Positions 34,483 to 44,095 are shown, counted from the stretch's first letter. The stretch: 64,000 bases of DNA from Rubrivivax sp. (GCA_004210455.1 SEFA01000001.1:1-64000), one strand, 5' to 3'. The notes: generated by a model from the sequence alone, not told the origin. Numbers and translations: made by a program.

Positions 34483-35915
34483 AACACGCCCTCCAGCGCA
34501 TCCACTTCACCGGCATCGGCGGTGCCGGCATGAGCGGCATCGCCGAGCTGCTGGCCGCGCAGGGTTACCGCGTCAGCGGTTCCGACCAGGGCGAGAGCGA
34601 CACCACGCGCCGCCTGCGCACGCTGGGCGTGGACGTGATGATCGGCCACGCCGCGGCGCACGTCGGCGCGGCGCAGGTGCTGGTCAGGTCCAGCGCGATC
34701 AAGGCCGACAACCCCGAGCTGATGGCCGCCCACCAGCTCGGCATCCCCGTGCTGCTGCGCGCGCAGATGCTGGCCGAGCTGATGCGCCCGCGGCTGGGCA
34801 TCGCCGTCGCCGGCACGCACGGCAAGACGACGACGACCTCGCTGCTGACGACGGTGATGCAGCAGGCCGGACTCGATCCGAGCTACGCGATCGGCGGACA
34901 ACTGCTGGCCGCCGGAGCGAATGCGGCGCTGGGCGGCGGGCTGCACATGGTCGTCGAGGCGGACGAATCCGACGCCTCCTTCCTGCACCTGCTGCCGCAG
35001 CTGGCGATCGTCACCAACATCGACGCCGACCACATGGACACCTACGGGCACGACATGGCCCGTCTGCGTCAGGCCTTCGTCGACTTCCTGCACCGGATGC
35101 CCTTCTGGGGCGCGGCCGTGCTGTGCGGCGACGACGCGGGCGTGCGCAGCATCGTGCCGATGCTGTCGCGGCCGGTGATCCTGTACGGGGTCGACGACGG
35201 CAACGCCGTGCGCGGGACCGGCATCGCCGCGGAGGCCGGCGGTGGCATGCGCTTCGTCGCGCAACGTCGCGACCGTCAAGGCCGGGAGCTGCCGGCGCTG
35301 GACGTGCTGCTGCGTCTGAACGGGCAGCACAACGTGCTGAACGCGCTGTCGGTGATCGCGATGGCGATGGAGCTGGGTGTCGACGACGCCGCGCTGCTGC
35401 AGGGCCTGGCGAACTTCGGCGGCGTGGGCCGTCGATTCCAGTCCTATGGCGAGCTGCCGGTGTCGCCTGCGCATGGCGCGACGGCCGAAGGCACCGCGCT
35501 GCTCATCGACGACTACGGCCACCACCCGGTCGAGATGCAGGCCGTGCTCAAGGCCGCGCGCGGCGCCTATCCGGGCCGTCGTCTGGTGCTGGCCTTCCAG
35601 CCGCACCGCTACACGCGCACCCGCGACTGCTTCGAGGAATTCGCCGACGTCCTGGCGCAGGCCGACGGTGTGCTGCTGACCGAGATCTATGCCGCCAGCG
35701 AGTCCCCGCTGCCCGGCATCAGCGGCGAAAGCCTGGCGCGCGCGGTGACCGACCGCGGCACCGCGGCGGGCTTCGTCGGCGACTGGCAGGGACTGCCGCA
35801 GGCGATCGCCCACCAGGCGCGCGCCGGCGATGTGGTGATCGTGATGGGGGCCGGCTCGATCGCCGCCGTCCCCGCGCGCACCGTCGAACTCATGACGAAG
35901 GGAGGCCGCGCATGA
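34479..35915 (+). CDS. murC: UDP-MurNAc:L-alanine ligase
   Basis: A 478-residue ligase adding the first amino acid, L-Ala. Seen: [33 protein letters not shown] (about 109-123), [25 protein letters not shown] and [11 protein letters not shown] with [12 protein letters not shown] 34479 overlaps the murG stop by 4 nt; longer in-frame extensions into murG are not real. Overlaps ddlB the same way. Confidence 0.97.
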   Translation: MKHALQRIHFTGIGGAGMSGIAELLAAQGYRVSGSDQGESDTTRRLRTLGVDVMIGHAAAHVGAAQVLVRSSAIKADNPELMAAHQLGIPVLLRAQMLAELMRPRLGIAVAGTHGKTTTTSLLTTVMQQAGLDPSYAIGGQLLAAGANAALGGGLHMVVEADESDASFLHLLPQLAIVTNIDADHMDTYGHDMARLRQAFVDFLHRMPFWGAAVLCGDDAGVRSIVPMLSRPVILYGVDDGNAVRGTGIAAEAGGGMRFVAQRRDRQGRELPALDVLLRLNGQHNVLNALSVIAMAMELGVDDAALLQGLANFGGVGRRFQSYGELPVSPAHGATAEGTALLIDDYGHHPVEMQAVLKAARGAYPGRRLVLAFQPHRYTRTRDCFEEFADVLAQADGVLLTEIYAASESPLPGISGESLARAVTDRGTAAGFVGDWQGLPQAIAHQARAGDVVIVMGAGSIAAVPARTVELMTKGGRA

Positions 35916-36937
35916 CCACGGACCTCAACGCCGCTCCGGCGCCCGCTGCGCATTCCGCGCTCTATCAACACCTGGCCATCGCCGGCATCGATGCGAAGTC
36001 GCTCGGCAAGGTCGCCGTGCTCTTCGGCGGCGATTCGGCCGAACGCGAGGTCTCGCTGATGTCGGGCAGCGGCGTGCTCGCCGCGCTGCAGTCCGAAGGC
36101 GTGGACGCGCATGCCTTCGACCCGGGCCAGCGCAACCTGCTCGAACTGAAATCGGACGGGTTCCAGCGCGCCTTCATCGCGCTGCACGGCCGCCACGGCG
36201 AGGACGGCACCGTGCAGGGCGCGCTCGAACTGATGGGCATCCCGTACACCGGCTCCGGCGTGATGGCCTCGGCCATCGCGATGGACAAGATCACGACCAA
36301 GCGTGTCTGGCTGGCCGACCAGCTGTCGACGCCGCGCTGGGTCAGCCTCAAGCGCGGCGAGCTGCAGCGCGAGCGCGTCCGCACCGTGCCGGATGAACTG
36401 GGCCTGCCGATCTTCGTCAAGCCGCCGCACGAGGGCTCGTCCATCGGGGCGAGCAAGGTGATGGGCTACTCCGACATGCAGGAGGCCGTCGAGCTCGCCG
36501 CCAAGTACGACGCGGAAGTGCTGTGCGAGGAATTCGTCGACGGTGCCGAGCTGACCTGCCCGGTGCTGGGCGAGGGCGCCGACGCGATCGCGCTGCCGGT
36601 GATCGAGATCCGCGCCGAGGGCGGCAACTACGACTACCAGAACAAGTACTTCACCGACACGACGCAGTATCTGGTCGGCCAGTTGCCCGCCGACGAGCAG
36701 GCCCGCGTGCAGGACCTGGTCCTCGCCGCCTACCGCTCGCTGGGCGCGCGCGGCTGGGGCCGCGTCGACGTGATGCGCCGCAAGTCCGACGGCCGGCTGT
36801 TCCTGCTCGAGATCAACACCTCGCCGGGCATGACCTCCCATTCGCTGGTGCCCAAGGCAGCGGCCGCCGTCGGCATCTCCTACCCGAAACTGTGCCTGTA
36901 TCTCCTGTCGCAAGCGCGGCTGGACAGCCAGGCCTGA
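35912..36937 (+). CDS. ddlB: D-alanine:D-alanine ligase
   Basis: A 341-residue ATP-grasp enzyme making D-Ala-D-Ala for Mur[59 protein letters not shown] and [15 protein letters not shown] mark it. About 30 extra N-terminal residues precede the fold. ATG 35912 overlaps the murC stop. Confidence 0.96.
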   Translation: MTTDLNAAPAPAAHSALYQHLAIAGIDAKSLGKVAVLFGGDSAEREVSLMSGSGVLAALQSEGVDAHAFDPGQRNLLELKSDGFQRAFIALHGRHGEDGTVQGALELMGIPYTGSGVMASAIAMDKITTKRVWLADQLSTPRWVSLKRGELQRERVRTVPDELGLPIFVKPPHEGSSIGASKVMGYSDMQEAVELAAKYDAEVLCEEFVDGAELTCPVLGEGADAIALPVIEIRAEGGNYDYQNKYFTDTTQYLVGQLPADEQARVQDLVLAAYRSLGARGWGRVDVMRRKSDGRLFLLEINTSPGMTSHSLVPKAAAAVGISYPKLCLYLLSQARLDSQA

Positions 36938-36993
36938 CTCGGCCCTCCACGAATACGCAGACGCAAGCGCGCACGAGACCCCGAGCCACCGCC

Positions 36994-37830
36994 ATGGGCG
37001 CCACCTTCACCCACACCGCCAGCCCGCTGCCGCCGGACATCCGAGTGATGAACGGCGTGGCCGGCCTGCTGCTGGCCATCGTGGCGCTGGCCGCGGGGGC
37101 CGTGGGTCTGCATTGGCTGGCGAGACAACCGGCGTTCTCGATCAAGTCGATCACGGTCGAAGGCGACGTGAGCCGCAACAGCAGCGCCTCGCTGCGCGCG
37201 AACGCGTTGCCCCGGCTGAGCGGCAATTTCCTGACGATGAACCTGCAGCAGGCGCGCGCCGCCTTCGAGGCGGTGCCCTGGGTGCGCCACGCCACGGTGC
37301 GGCGCGTCTGGCCGCTGCACCTGATCGTCGCGCTCGAGGAACACCGCCCCGCCGCCTACTGGGAAACCAAGGTCGACAACGCCGACGCCGACAGCGAGGC
37401 GGTCGTCGATACCCGGCTGGTCAACAGTTTCGGCGAGGTCTTCGAGGCGAATCTCGGCGACGTCGAGGACGAGGATCTGCCGACGCTGGCCGGCCCGGCG
37501 AAATCCTCGGCGGCGATGCTGGCGATGTGGCGGCAACTCGATCCGCTGACCCACGGGAAACTGGACGAGGGCGTCGCCCGGCTGGATTTGTCCGGCCGCG
37601 GCTCCTGGAAGGCGACCCTGGAAAAGGGCGCCATCGTCGAACTCGGGCGCGGCAGCGAGGCCGAAGTCGTCGCCCGGTATGGCCAGTTCATCGCCAGCAT
37701 TCCCCAGATCACCGCCCGTTACCGCACCGCGCTGGTATCGGCGGACCTCCGCCATGAATCCGGATATGCGGTCCGGCTGGCGGGCGTGACGACGGTTACC
37801 ACTGCGCCCAAGGGCGCCAAGAAGAATTGA
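36994..37830 (+). CDS. ftsQ: Cell division protein FtsQ
   Basis: A 278-residue bitopic divisome protein. One helix (GVAGLLLAIVALAAGAVGLHWLA, about 11-33) is followed by the POTRA domain (FSIKSITVEGDVSRN to the VPWVRHATVRRVWPLHLIVALEEHRPAAYW block) and the beta domain. The loop after WETK is unusually acidic (DNADADSE, GDVEDEDLP). The protein scaffolds FtsL/FtsB, which matters here because FtsL appears broken. No strong Shine-Dalgarno precedes ATG 36994. It ends 8 nt before ftsA. Confidence 0.93.
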   Translation: MGATFTHTASPLPPDIRVMNGVAGLLLAIVALAAGAVGLHWLARQPAFSIKSITVEGDVSRNSSASLRANALPRLSGNFLTMNLQQARAAFEAVPWVRHATVRRVWPLHLIVALEEHRPAAYWETKVDNADADSEAVVDTRLVNSFGEVFEANLGDVEDEDLPTLAGPAKSSAAMLAMWRQLDPLTHGKLDEGVARLDLSGRGSWKATLEKGAIVELGRGSEAEVVARYGQFIASIPQITARYRTALVSADLRHESGYAVRLAGVTTVTTAPKGAKKN

Positions 37831-37838
37831 GGACAGGC

Positions 37839-39068
37839 ATGGCCAAGGAATACAAGGATTTGGTCGTCGGGTTGGACATCGGCACCGCCAAGATCATGGC
37901 GGTGGTGGCCGAGGTGATGGGCGACGGCCAATTGCGCATCGCCGGTCTGGGTGTCGCGCCCAGCCACGGTCTGAAGCGCGGTGTCGTGGTCAATATCGAT
38001 GCCACCGTCCAGTCCATCCAGCAGGCCCTGAAAGAGGCCGAAATGATGGCCGACTGCCGGATTTCGAGGGTTTATACCGGGATTACCGGCAGCCATATCC
38101 GCGGCCAGAACTCGACCGGGATGGTCATCGTGCGGGACAAGGAAGTCACGCCGGTGGATGTCGCCCGGGTGGTGGAAACCGCCAAGGCCATCAATATCCC
38201 GAACGACCAGCGCCTGCTGCTGGTCGAACCGCAGGAATTCGTGATCGACGGCCACGAGGTGAAAGAGCCGATCGGCATGAGCGGCGGCCGGCTGGAGGTC
38301 AAGGTCCATATCGTGACCGGCGCCCAGAGCGCGGCGGAAAACATCGTCAAGTGCGTGCGTCGCTGCGGGCTGGAGGTTGAGCAACTCGTTCTGAATCCTA
38401 GCGCTTCCAGTTTGGCAGCACTAACTTCGGACGAACGCGACCTGGGCGTGGCGCTGGTCGACATCGGCGCCGGCACGACCGACGTGGCGATTTTCACCGG
38501 CGGATCCATCCGCCATACCGCGGTGATTCCGATCGCCGGCGACCTGATTACCAGCGATATCGCGATGGCGCTGCGCACCCCGACCAAGGATGCCGAGGAA
38601 ATCAAGGTCGAGCACGGCGTGGCCAAGCAATTGCTGGCCGATCCGGCGGATCAGGTGGAGGTTCCGGGTTTGGGCGACCGGGCACCCCGCATGCTCTCCA
38701 AGCAGGCTTTGGCCGGGGTCATCGAACCTCGGGTCGAGGAAATCTTCTCGCTCGTCCACCAGGTCATCCGGGAATCCGGCTACGAAGAGCTGCTGTCCTC
38801 CGGAATCGTCCTGTCGGGCGGTTCCTCGGTGATGCCGGGGATGGTGGAACTGGCCGAGGATATTTTCCTGAAACCGGTACGGCGGGGAAATCCCACCTAC
38901 AACGGCGCGCTTTTTGACATGGTGGCCAATCCCCGTTCGGCCACCGTGATGGGATTGTTGGAGGAAGCGCGGCTGTCGCGCACCCGGGGATTCAAGGCGG
39001 CGCAGCAGGCGGGGTCCGTGAAGACCTTGTTCGGTCGCGCCAAGGATTGGTTCCTGGGGAATTTCTGA
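37839..39068 (+). CDS. ftsA: Cell division actin homologue FtsA
   Basis: A 409-residue ATPase tethering FtsZ to the membrane. ATP-site blocks VVGLDIGTAKIMAVVAE, VALVDIGAGTTDVAIF and GIVLSGGSSVMPGM are intact, and the C-terminal amphipathic helix (LFGRAKDWFLGNF) is the membrane anchor. ATG 37839 follows GAGGAC. Codon use is visibly less GC-biased than in the mur genes, most clearly around 38375-38435 (CTA, CCT, GTT, TTG codons). Confidence 0.97.
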   Translation: MAKEYKDLVVGLDIGTAKIMAVVAEVMGDGQLRIAGLGVAPSHGLKRGVVVNIDATVQSIQQALKEAEMMADCRISRVYTGITGSHIRGQNSTGMVIVRDKEVTPVDVARVVETAKAINIPNDQRLLLVEPQEFVIDGHEVKEPIGMSGGRLEVKVHIVTGAQSAAENIVKCVRRCGLEVEQLVLNPSASSLAALTSDERDLGVALVDIGAGTTDVAIFTGGSIRHTAVIPIAGDLITSDIAMALRTPTKDAEEIKVEHGVAKQLLADPADQVEVPGLGDRAPRMLSKQALAGVIEPRVEEIFSLVHQVIRESGYEELLSSGIVLSGGSSVMPGMVELAEDIFLKPVRRGNPTYNGALFDMVANPRSATVMGLLEEARLSRTRGFKAAQQAGSVKTLFGRAKDWFLGNF

Positions 39069-39195
39069 GAAGCCGGCACCGACCGGTGGGTTGACGCTTT
39101 CTTTACGACGTTTGAGGGTTTTGCCCCCTAAAAAAGGGCCGGATCCACTTCTATTTTGCTGATGGCAACTGCACAATATGGACAGGAGGTTTGAT
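39069..39195 (+). promoter_or_regulatory. ftsA-ftsZ spacer, probable regulatory region
   Basis: 127 nt, AT-rich for this genome. It contains TTGACG at about 39091 and a weak GCCC-CCTAAAAAA-GGGC hairpin near 39124-39140. The strong Shine-Dalgarno AGGAGG of ftsZ (about 39182) gives high translation. In other bacteria this spacer carries ftsZ promoters; I could not pick a -10 partner with confidence. Confidence 0.4.
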
Positions 39196-40431
39196 ATGGC
39201 GATCGAGATGATCGAAGAGTTTGATCAAGGCACCCAGATCAAGGTGATCGGCGTGGGCGGCGGCGGCGGCAACGCGGTCGAGCACATGATCAGCCAAGGT
39301 GTCCAGGGCGTGGAATTCATCGTGGCCAACACGGATGCCCAAGCCCTGAATCGCTCCAAGGCCGATCAACTCCTGCAACTGGGCCATACCGGCCTGGGCG
39401 CCGGCGCGAAACCCGAGGTCGGCAAAACCGCCGCCGAGGAAGCCGAGGCGCGCATCCGCGAATCCATCACCGGCGCGCACATGCTGTTCATCACCGCCGG
39501 CATGGGCGGCGGCACCGGCACCGGCGCGGCGCCCGTGATCGCCCGCGTGGCCAAGGAGATGGGCATCCTGACCGTCGGCGTGGTCACCAAGCCGTTCGAG
39601 TTCGAAGGCAACCGCCGCGGCAAGGCCGCGGACCTGGGCCTGCAGGAACTCGAGGCGAACGTCGATTCGCTGATCGTCGTGCTGAACGACAAGCTGCTCG
39701 AAGTGCTGGGCGACGACATCACGCAGGACCAGGCCTTCGCGCACGCCAACGACGTGCTGAAGAACGCGGTCGGCGGCATCTCCGACATCATCCACATGCC
39801 GGGTCTGGTCAACGTCGACTTCGAAGACGTGAAGACCGTGATGAGCGAGCCGGGCAAGGCGATGATGGGCACGGCCGTGGCCACGGGTCCGGACCGCGCG
39901 TCCAAGGCCGCGGAAGGCGCCGTCGCCTGCCCGCTGCTGGAAGGCATCGATCTGTCCGGCGCGCGCGGCGTGCTGGTGCTGATCGCGGCGAGCCGCAACA
40001 ACTTCAAGCTGGCCGAGAGCCGCAACGCGATGACCGCGATCAAGCGCTATGCCGCTGAAGACGCGCACATCATCTACGGCACGGCTTACGACGACACGCT
40101 GGGCGACCAGCTGCGCGTCACCGTGATCGCGACCGGCCTGAGCCAGCGCGCCGCGGCTCGCCAGCAGCCGCAGCTGGTCGTGCAGCAGCCGCAACTGCGC
40201 ACCGGCACCGACAACATGCCGGTGCTGACGCAGCCGGTGGTGATGCCGGGTTCGGCCGCCGCGCAGGGTGCGCAGGCGCCCGCGACCATGAGCACGACCG
40301 ACTTCGGCGGCATGAGCGTGCCCAGCGTCTGGCGCCATGGCCGCACCGCCGCGGCCAAGGTCGAGGCGCTGTCGTCCAACGGCATGGACGAGATCGAGAT
40401 CCCGGCCTTCCTGCGCAAGCAGGCCGACTGA
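39196..40431 (+). CDS. ftsZ: Cell division tubulin homologue FtsZ
   Basis: A 411-residue GTPase forming the Z-ring. The glycine-rich start KVIGVGGGGGNAVEHM, tubulin signature GGGTGTGAAPVIARVAKE (about 104-121) and T7-loop DFEDVKTVM are intact. The variable linker is rich in Gln, Pro and Val. The conserved C-terminal peptide EIEIPAFLRKQAD binds FtsA and ZipA. ATG 39196 lies 7 nt after AGGAGG; the ATG at 39178 is in the leader. Confidence 0.98.
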   Translation: MAIEMIEEFDQGTQIKVIGVGGGGGNAVEHMISQGVQGVEFIVANTDAQALNRSKADQLLQLGHTGLGAGAKPEVGKTAAEEAEARIRESITGAHMLFITAGMGGGTGTGAAPVIARVAKEMGILTVGVVTKPFEFEGNRRGKAADLGLQELEANVDSLIVVLNDKLLEVLGDDITQDQAFAHANDVLKNAVGGISDIIHMPGLVNVDFEDVKTVMSEPGKAMMGTAVATGPDRASKAAEGAVACPLLEGIDLSGARGVLVLIAASRNNFKLAESRNAMTAIKRYAAEDAHIIYGTAYDDTLGDQLRVTVIATGLSQRAAARQQPQLVVQQPQLRTGTDNMPVLTQPVVMPGSAAAQGAQAPATMSTTDFGGMSVPSVWRHGRTAAAKVEALSSNGMDEIEIPAFLRKQAD

Positions 40432-40475
40432 GTCCCGCAACCGGCAGGACAGCGCTTCGGGCGCCCCGCGTCGTT

Positions 40476-40514
40476 GCAAATCCTCGCCATAGCTGGGCTA
40501 TGGCTCCGGTTTGC
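40476..40514. repeat. Symmetric palindromic element after ftsZ
   Basis: GCCATAGC-TGG-GCTATGGC is a perfect 8-bp stem. It is flanked by equal 5-nt internal loops (TCCTC, TCCGG), then closed by GCAAA/TTTGC. The even symmetry differs from an intrinsic terminator and there is no T run. From memory, similar CCATAGC/GCTATGG elements recur between genes in Burkholderiales, so this may be a dispersed palindrome that also stops ftsZ transcription. Confidence 0.6.
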
Positions 40515-40536
40515 GCCTAGCGGTGCATCCCGAATC

Positions 40537-40581
40537 GCAGCCCTGCCGGTCACGTGACGCAGCCCTTCCGGTCACGTGACC
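40537..40581. repeat. 22-bp tandem repeat, each unit ending in the palindrome GTCACGTGAC
   Basis: Two consecutive 22-bp units (40537-40558 and 40559-40580) differ at one base. Each ends in the 10-bp palindrome GTCACGTGAC; the second copy extends to the 12-bp palindrome GGTCACGTGACC. The palindrome centres are 22 bp apart, about two helical turns, so bound dimers would sit on one DNA face. It lies 116 nt before the kinase start and is a good candidate for a regulator-binding site. Confidence 0.75.
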
Positions 40582-40696
40582 GCGATTCGCCAGGCCGCGT
40601 GATCCGGGGGGTCTTGTTGCAATTGATCGCTCGTGCCGTGCCGTGAACTTCGGCACACTGGCGCGCGATCACAAGGCAGCAAGACAGAGCGTATGC

Positions 40697-42862
40697 ATGG
40701 TCCAGGATGAGGTAGGAGAAACGTCGTCGGCGACGCCGGCCGCGCGTGCGCGGCAGGCGTGGGCGTCGCGTCCGTCCACGCCGCTCCTGATCGCGCTGCT
40801 GGCCTGTCTGGTGCTGGCGCTGTTCGCGCTGGCACCCGACGTGGGTCGCGCCCAGGGTGGGCAGCCCGCCCATGCGACCGGCGCGGCACCGCACGCGCAG
40901 GTCCTGCAGGCGTCACCGCTGGGACCGGCCAGGCCGGTACCGGAAGCCACGCCGCCGGCGGGGGCGCAACGCGCGATCGCGGCCGAGGTCGCCACCAGCG
41001 ACTGGACGCAGGACCAGTTGAAGTCCTGGTGGCGCGCCTTGCGCGTCATGGACGGCGCGGACGGCGCCTTGCCGCCGGGCCTGCTGCCGCCCTCGGACCC
41101 GAAGGCCTGGCAGGCCGTCGAACTCCCGGAAGTCCGTCAGCGCGAGGCCACGAACAACACCGGCGACGCGCGCTTCCAGATGCGCTGGTACCGCGTGCGC
41201 TACGCCGCGCCGAACGGCCGCTGGCCGACCAGCGTCGCGCTCTACATGCCGCGCCTGGTGGCGCTGGCGGCGGCGGTGCTCGTGAAGACCGACGACGGCT
41301 GGCGGCCGGTCTTCGACAACCAGTCCGGCGCGCGCGAGCAATGGGTGCGGCCGCTGTGGGTGGTGCTGCCCGCCGCGCTGACCGAGATCCAGCAGGCGCG
41401 CGAGATCGAGGTCGTCATCGCGGTGCCGGTGATGCAGTCCGGCTACTACTCGGTGTCCAGCGTCTGGCTGGGCGCGCGCGAGGACCTGGAGGCGCGCCAC
41501 GACCGCCGCTGGGTGCTGCAGATCGGCGTCCCGCAGGCGACCGGGCTGACGCTGGTGACGCTGGGGCTGTTCGCGCTCGTGCTCTGGGTCAAGCGGCGGG
41601 AGGATCCGTCGTACCTGCTGTTCTCGCTGGCCAGCGTGGCATGGCTGGTGCGCAACCTGCACTACCACCTGGACCTGCCGCGCACGCGCGATGCGCTCGA
41701 ATGGTTCTGGTGGGTCACGCATGCCTCGATGTCGTGGGTGATGTTGCTCACCTTCCTCTTCGCGCTGCGTTTCGCGCGCCAGCGCTTCGCCCGCTTCGAG
41801 AAGGGCATCGCGCTCTTCGTGCTGGTGTCCAGCCTGTCGTCCATGCCGATGTGGGGCAACGGCTTCGACGCGCTGGTGCTGCTGCACCTCTGCAACGCGG
41901 TCGTTGGCCTGGCGGGTACCGGTTTCGTCGCCAGCGTGGCCTGGCGCCAGGGCACGCGCGAGCTGCGCGTGATGGCCGCGGCGCTGGTGATCGGCGTCGT
42001 GCTGGGCGTGCACGACCTGGGGCTGCTCGCGGGCTGGTGGTGGCCGGAGCACATCTACCTCATGCCCTTCGCGACGCTGGTGATCCTGGCGAGCTTCCTC
42101 TACGCGGTGCAGTTCCGCTACATCGAGGCGCTGCGCGGCGTGGAGCGCGCCAACGGGGAACTGGGCCAGCGGCTGCAGGAGCAGAGCGCCCAGCTGAGCT
42201 CGCAGCACGACAAGCTGCGCGAGGTCGAGCGGCAGCAGGCGCTGCTGCTGGAGCGGCAGCGGATCATGCAGGACATGCACGACGGACTGGGCTCGTCGCT
42301 GCTGTCGGCGATGGTGGCGGTGGAGCAGGGCACGATGCCGCAGGAGCAGGTGGTGACCGTGCTGCGCGAATGCGTGGACGACCTGCGGCTGGTGATCGAT
42401 TCGCTGGAGCCGGTGGGGCACGACATCGTGTCGCTGCTGGCGACGATGCGCTACCGGCTGGGCAAGCGGTTGCAGCTGGGCGGGCTCAAGCTCGAATGGG
42501 ACGTGCACGACCTGCCGCCGCTGGAATGGCTGGAGCCGCCCGACGCGCTGCACGTGCTGCGGCTGATGCAGGAGGCCCTCACGAACGCGTTGAAGCATGC
42601 GCGGGCGTCGCGGGTGCGGGTGGTGACGCGCGACCTTGGCAAGCGCGTGGAGATCCGCGTCGAGGACGACGGCGAGGGCTTCGACGTGGCCTCGATCGCG
42701 CAGGGCCGCGGGCTGCGCGGGCTGCAGCGGCGCGCGAAGGTGTTGGGCGGTTCGCTGCGGGTCGACAGCAGTCCGGGTCACGGCACGGTGGTGACGCTGC
42801 GGCTCCTGGTGTCGCGCGCCGATCGCGAGGCCGTCGTCCAGGCGAGCGGCCAGCAAGGTTGA
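40697..42862 (+). CDS. 7TM sensor histidine kinase, HisKA_3 (NarL/DesK) type, orphan
   Basis: About 721 residues. A signal-like first helix (LLIALLACLVLALFALA) is followed by an exported domain (about 80-275) and then seven helices starting at TGLTLVTLGLFALVLWV, resembling the 7TMR-DISM sensor layout. A coiled coil (ELGQRLQEQSAQLSSQHDKL) leads to the phospho-acceptor His in MQDMHDGLGSSLLSAM (about 528) and an ATPase domain with EALTNALKHA, VEDDGEGFD and GRGLRGLQRRAKVLGG. Such kinases pair with LuxR-type response regulators; none is adjacent. GTG 40643 would add 18 residues. Ligand unknown. Sitting between ftsZ and lpxC is unusual. Confidence 0.88.
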   Translation: MVQDEVGETSSATPAARARQAWASRPSTPLLIALLACLVLALFALAPDVGRAQGGQPAHATGAAPHAQVLQASPLGPARPVPEATPPAGAQRAIAAEVATSDWTQDQLKSWWRALRVMDGADGALPPGLLPPSDPKAWQAVELPEVRQREATNNTGDARFQMRWYRVRYAAPNGRWPTSVALYMPRLVALAAAVLVKTDDGWRPVFDNQSGAREQWVRPLWVVLPAALTEIQQAREIEVVIAVPVMQSGYYSVSSVWLGAREDLEARHDRRWVLQIGVPQATGLTLVTLGLFALVLWVKRREDPSYLLFSLASVAWLVRNLHYHLDLPRTRDALEWFWWVTHASMSWVMLLTFLFALRFARQRFARFEKGIALFVLVSSLSSMPMWGNGFDALVLLHLCNAVVGLAGTGFVASVAWRQGTRELRVMAAALVIGVVLGVHDLGLLAGWWWPEHIYLMPFATLVILASFLYAVQFRYIEALRGVERANGELGQRLQEQSAQLSSQHDKLREVERQQALLLERQRIMQDMHDGLGSSLLSAMVAVEQGTMPQEQVVTVLRECVDDLRLVIDSLEPVGHDIVSLLATMRYRLGKRLQLGGLKLEWDVHDLPPLEWLEPPDALHVLRLMQEALTNALKHARASRVRVVTRDLGKRVEIRVEDDGEGFDVASIAQGRGLRGLQRRAKVLGGSLRVDSSPGHGTVVTLRLLVSRADREAVVQASGQQG

Positions 42863-42886
42863 CCCCGTTTTGGGACAATACGCCCC

Positions 42887-43822
42887 ATGATCAAGCAACG
42901 CACCATCAAATCGCTGACCCGTGCGGTCGGGGTCGGCATCCACAGCGGCCAGAAGGTGGAGATCACGCTGCGTCCGGCGGCGCCCGGCACCGGCATCGTG
43001 TTCCGGCGCGTCGACCTGGCGCAGCCGGTCGACATCCCGGTGAACACGCACAGCGTCTGCGACACGCGCATGGCCACGACGATCAGCCCGCAGGGCGATC
43101 CGGGGCTGCCCAAGGTGCAGACGATCGAGCATCTGCTCTCGGCCTGCGCAGGCCTGGGGCTGGACAACCTGCTGATCGACATCAACGCGGACGAGGTCCC
43201 GGTGCTGGACGGCTCGGCGGCGAGCTACGTCTTCCTGCTGCAGTCGGCGGGCATCGAGCTGCAGAACGCGCCCAAGCAGTTCCTGCGGGTGAAGAAGCCG
43301 GTGGAAGTGCGCAAGGGCGAGGGCAAGAGCCTGATGTGGGCGAAGCTGACGCCGCACCACGGCTACACGCTGAGCTTCCAGATCGAGTTCGACAACCCGG
43401 CGGTCTCGGCGACGGGGCAGCAGTATGTGTTCGACATGGGCAGCGGCCAGTACAAGCGCGAGATCGCGCGGGCGCGCACCTTCGGCATGACCAAGGACAT
43501 CGAGCTGATGCGCTCGCGCGGGCTGACGCTGGGCGGCAGCATGGACAACGCGATCGTGGTCGACGACTACCGCGTGCTGAACGCGGAAGGGCTGCGCTAC
43601 GACGACGAGTTCGTGAAGCACAAGATCCTGGACGCGATCGGCGACATGCAGGTCGTGGGCCATCCGCTGCTGGCGGCGTACACCTCGTTCAAGGGCGGCC
43701 ATGCGCTGAACAACCTGCTGCTGCGCGAGCTGCTGAAGGACGCCGAGGCGTACGAGATCGTGACCTTCGAGGACGAACGCGACGCGCCGGCGGGCTTCGC
43801 CGAGCTGGCGCCGGCGTGGTGA
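42887..43822 (+). CDS. lpxC: UDP-3-O-acyl-GlcNAc deacetylase
   Basis: A 311-residue zinc amidase, the committed step of lipid A synthesis. Zinc ligands lie in [10 protein letters not shown] (His near 80) and [10 protein letters not shown] (His and Asp near 240), with the catalytic-region GGHALNN near 267; [17 protein letters not shown] and [13 protein letters not shown] are typical. It often follows ftsZ; here a kinase gene intervenes. Confidence 0.97.
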   Translation: MIKQRTIKSLTRAVGVGIHSGQKVEITLRPAAPGTGIVFRRVDLAQPVDIPVNTHSVCDTRMATTISPQGDPGLPKVQTIEHLLSACAGLGLDNLLIDINADEVPVLDGSAASYVFLLQSAGIELQNAPKQFLRVKKPVEVRKGEGKSLMWAKLTPHHGYTLSFQIEFDNPAVSATGQQYVFDMGSGQYKREIARARTFGMTKDIELMRSRGLTLGGSMDNAIVVDDYRVLNAEGLRYDDEFVKHKILDAIGDMQVVGHPLLAAYTSFKGGHALNNLLLRELLKDAEAYEIVTFEDERDAPAGFAELAPAW

Positions 43823-43841
43823 GCCCGACGGATCACTGAAG

Positions 43842-44027
43842 GTGCTGGTCTTCCGTCTCGTCTTCGCGCTGCTGCTGGCCGCGGGCCTGCTGTGCTTCGC
43901 CGTCTACATCGGTACCCGGCAGCCCGTCTGGCGCCGCCGCGGCATCCTGCTGATCAAGTGGACCGTGATCGCCGGCATCGGCTTCTTCGCGGTGCTGATC
44001 CTGGAGCGGTTGGTGCTGCTGGTGTAG
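43842..44027 (+). CDS. Small two-helix membrane protein
   Basis: 61 residues from GTG 43842, 19 nt after lpxC. Two hydrophobic helices (LVFALLLAAGLLCFAVYIGT and WTVIAGIGFFAVLILERLVLL) are joined by a basic loop (RQPVWRRRG), predicting both ends outside. It has the composition of a real membrane protein and its position before the shared terminator fits an lpxC operon. Function unknown. Confidence 0.65.
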   Translation: MLVFRLVFALLLAAGLLCFAVYIGTRQPVWRRRGILLIKWTVIAGIGFFAVLILERLVLLV

Positions 44028-44050
44028 CGCCGAACCTGCCACACAACGAA

Positions 44051-44078
44051 GAAGGCCGCTCATCGAGCGGCCTTCGTG
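44051..44078. terminator. Terminator between convergent lpxC and mdlAB operons
   Basis: GAAGGCCGCTC-ATC-GAGCGGCCTTC: a perfect 11-bp stem with a 3-nt loop, followed by GTGTTT. It serves the lpxC side and possibly the mdlB side. Confidence 0.88.
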
Positions 44079-44095
44079 TTTCCGCAGCAGGAGAT

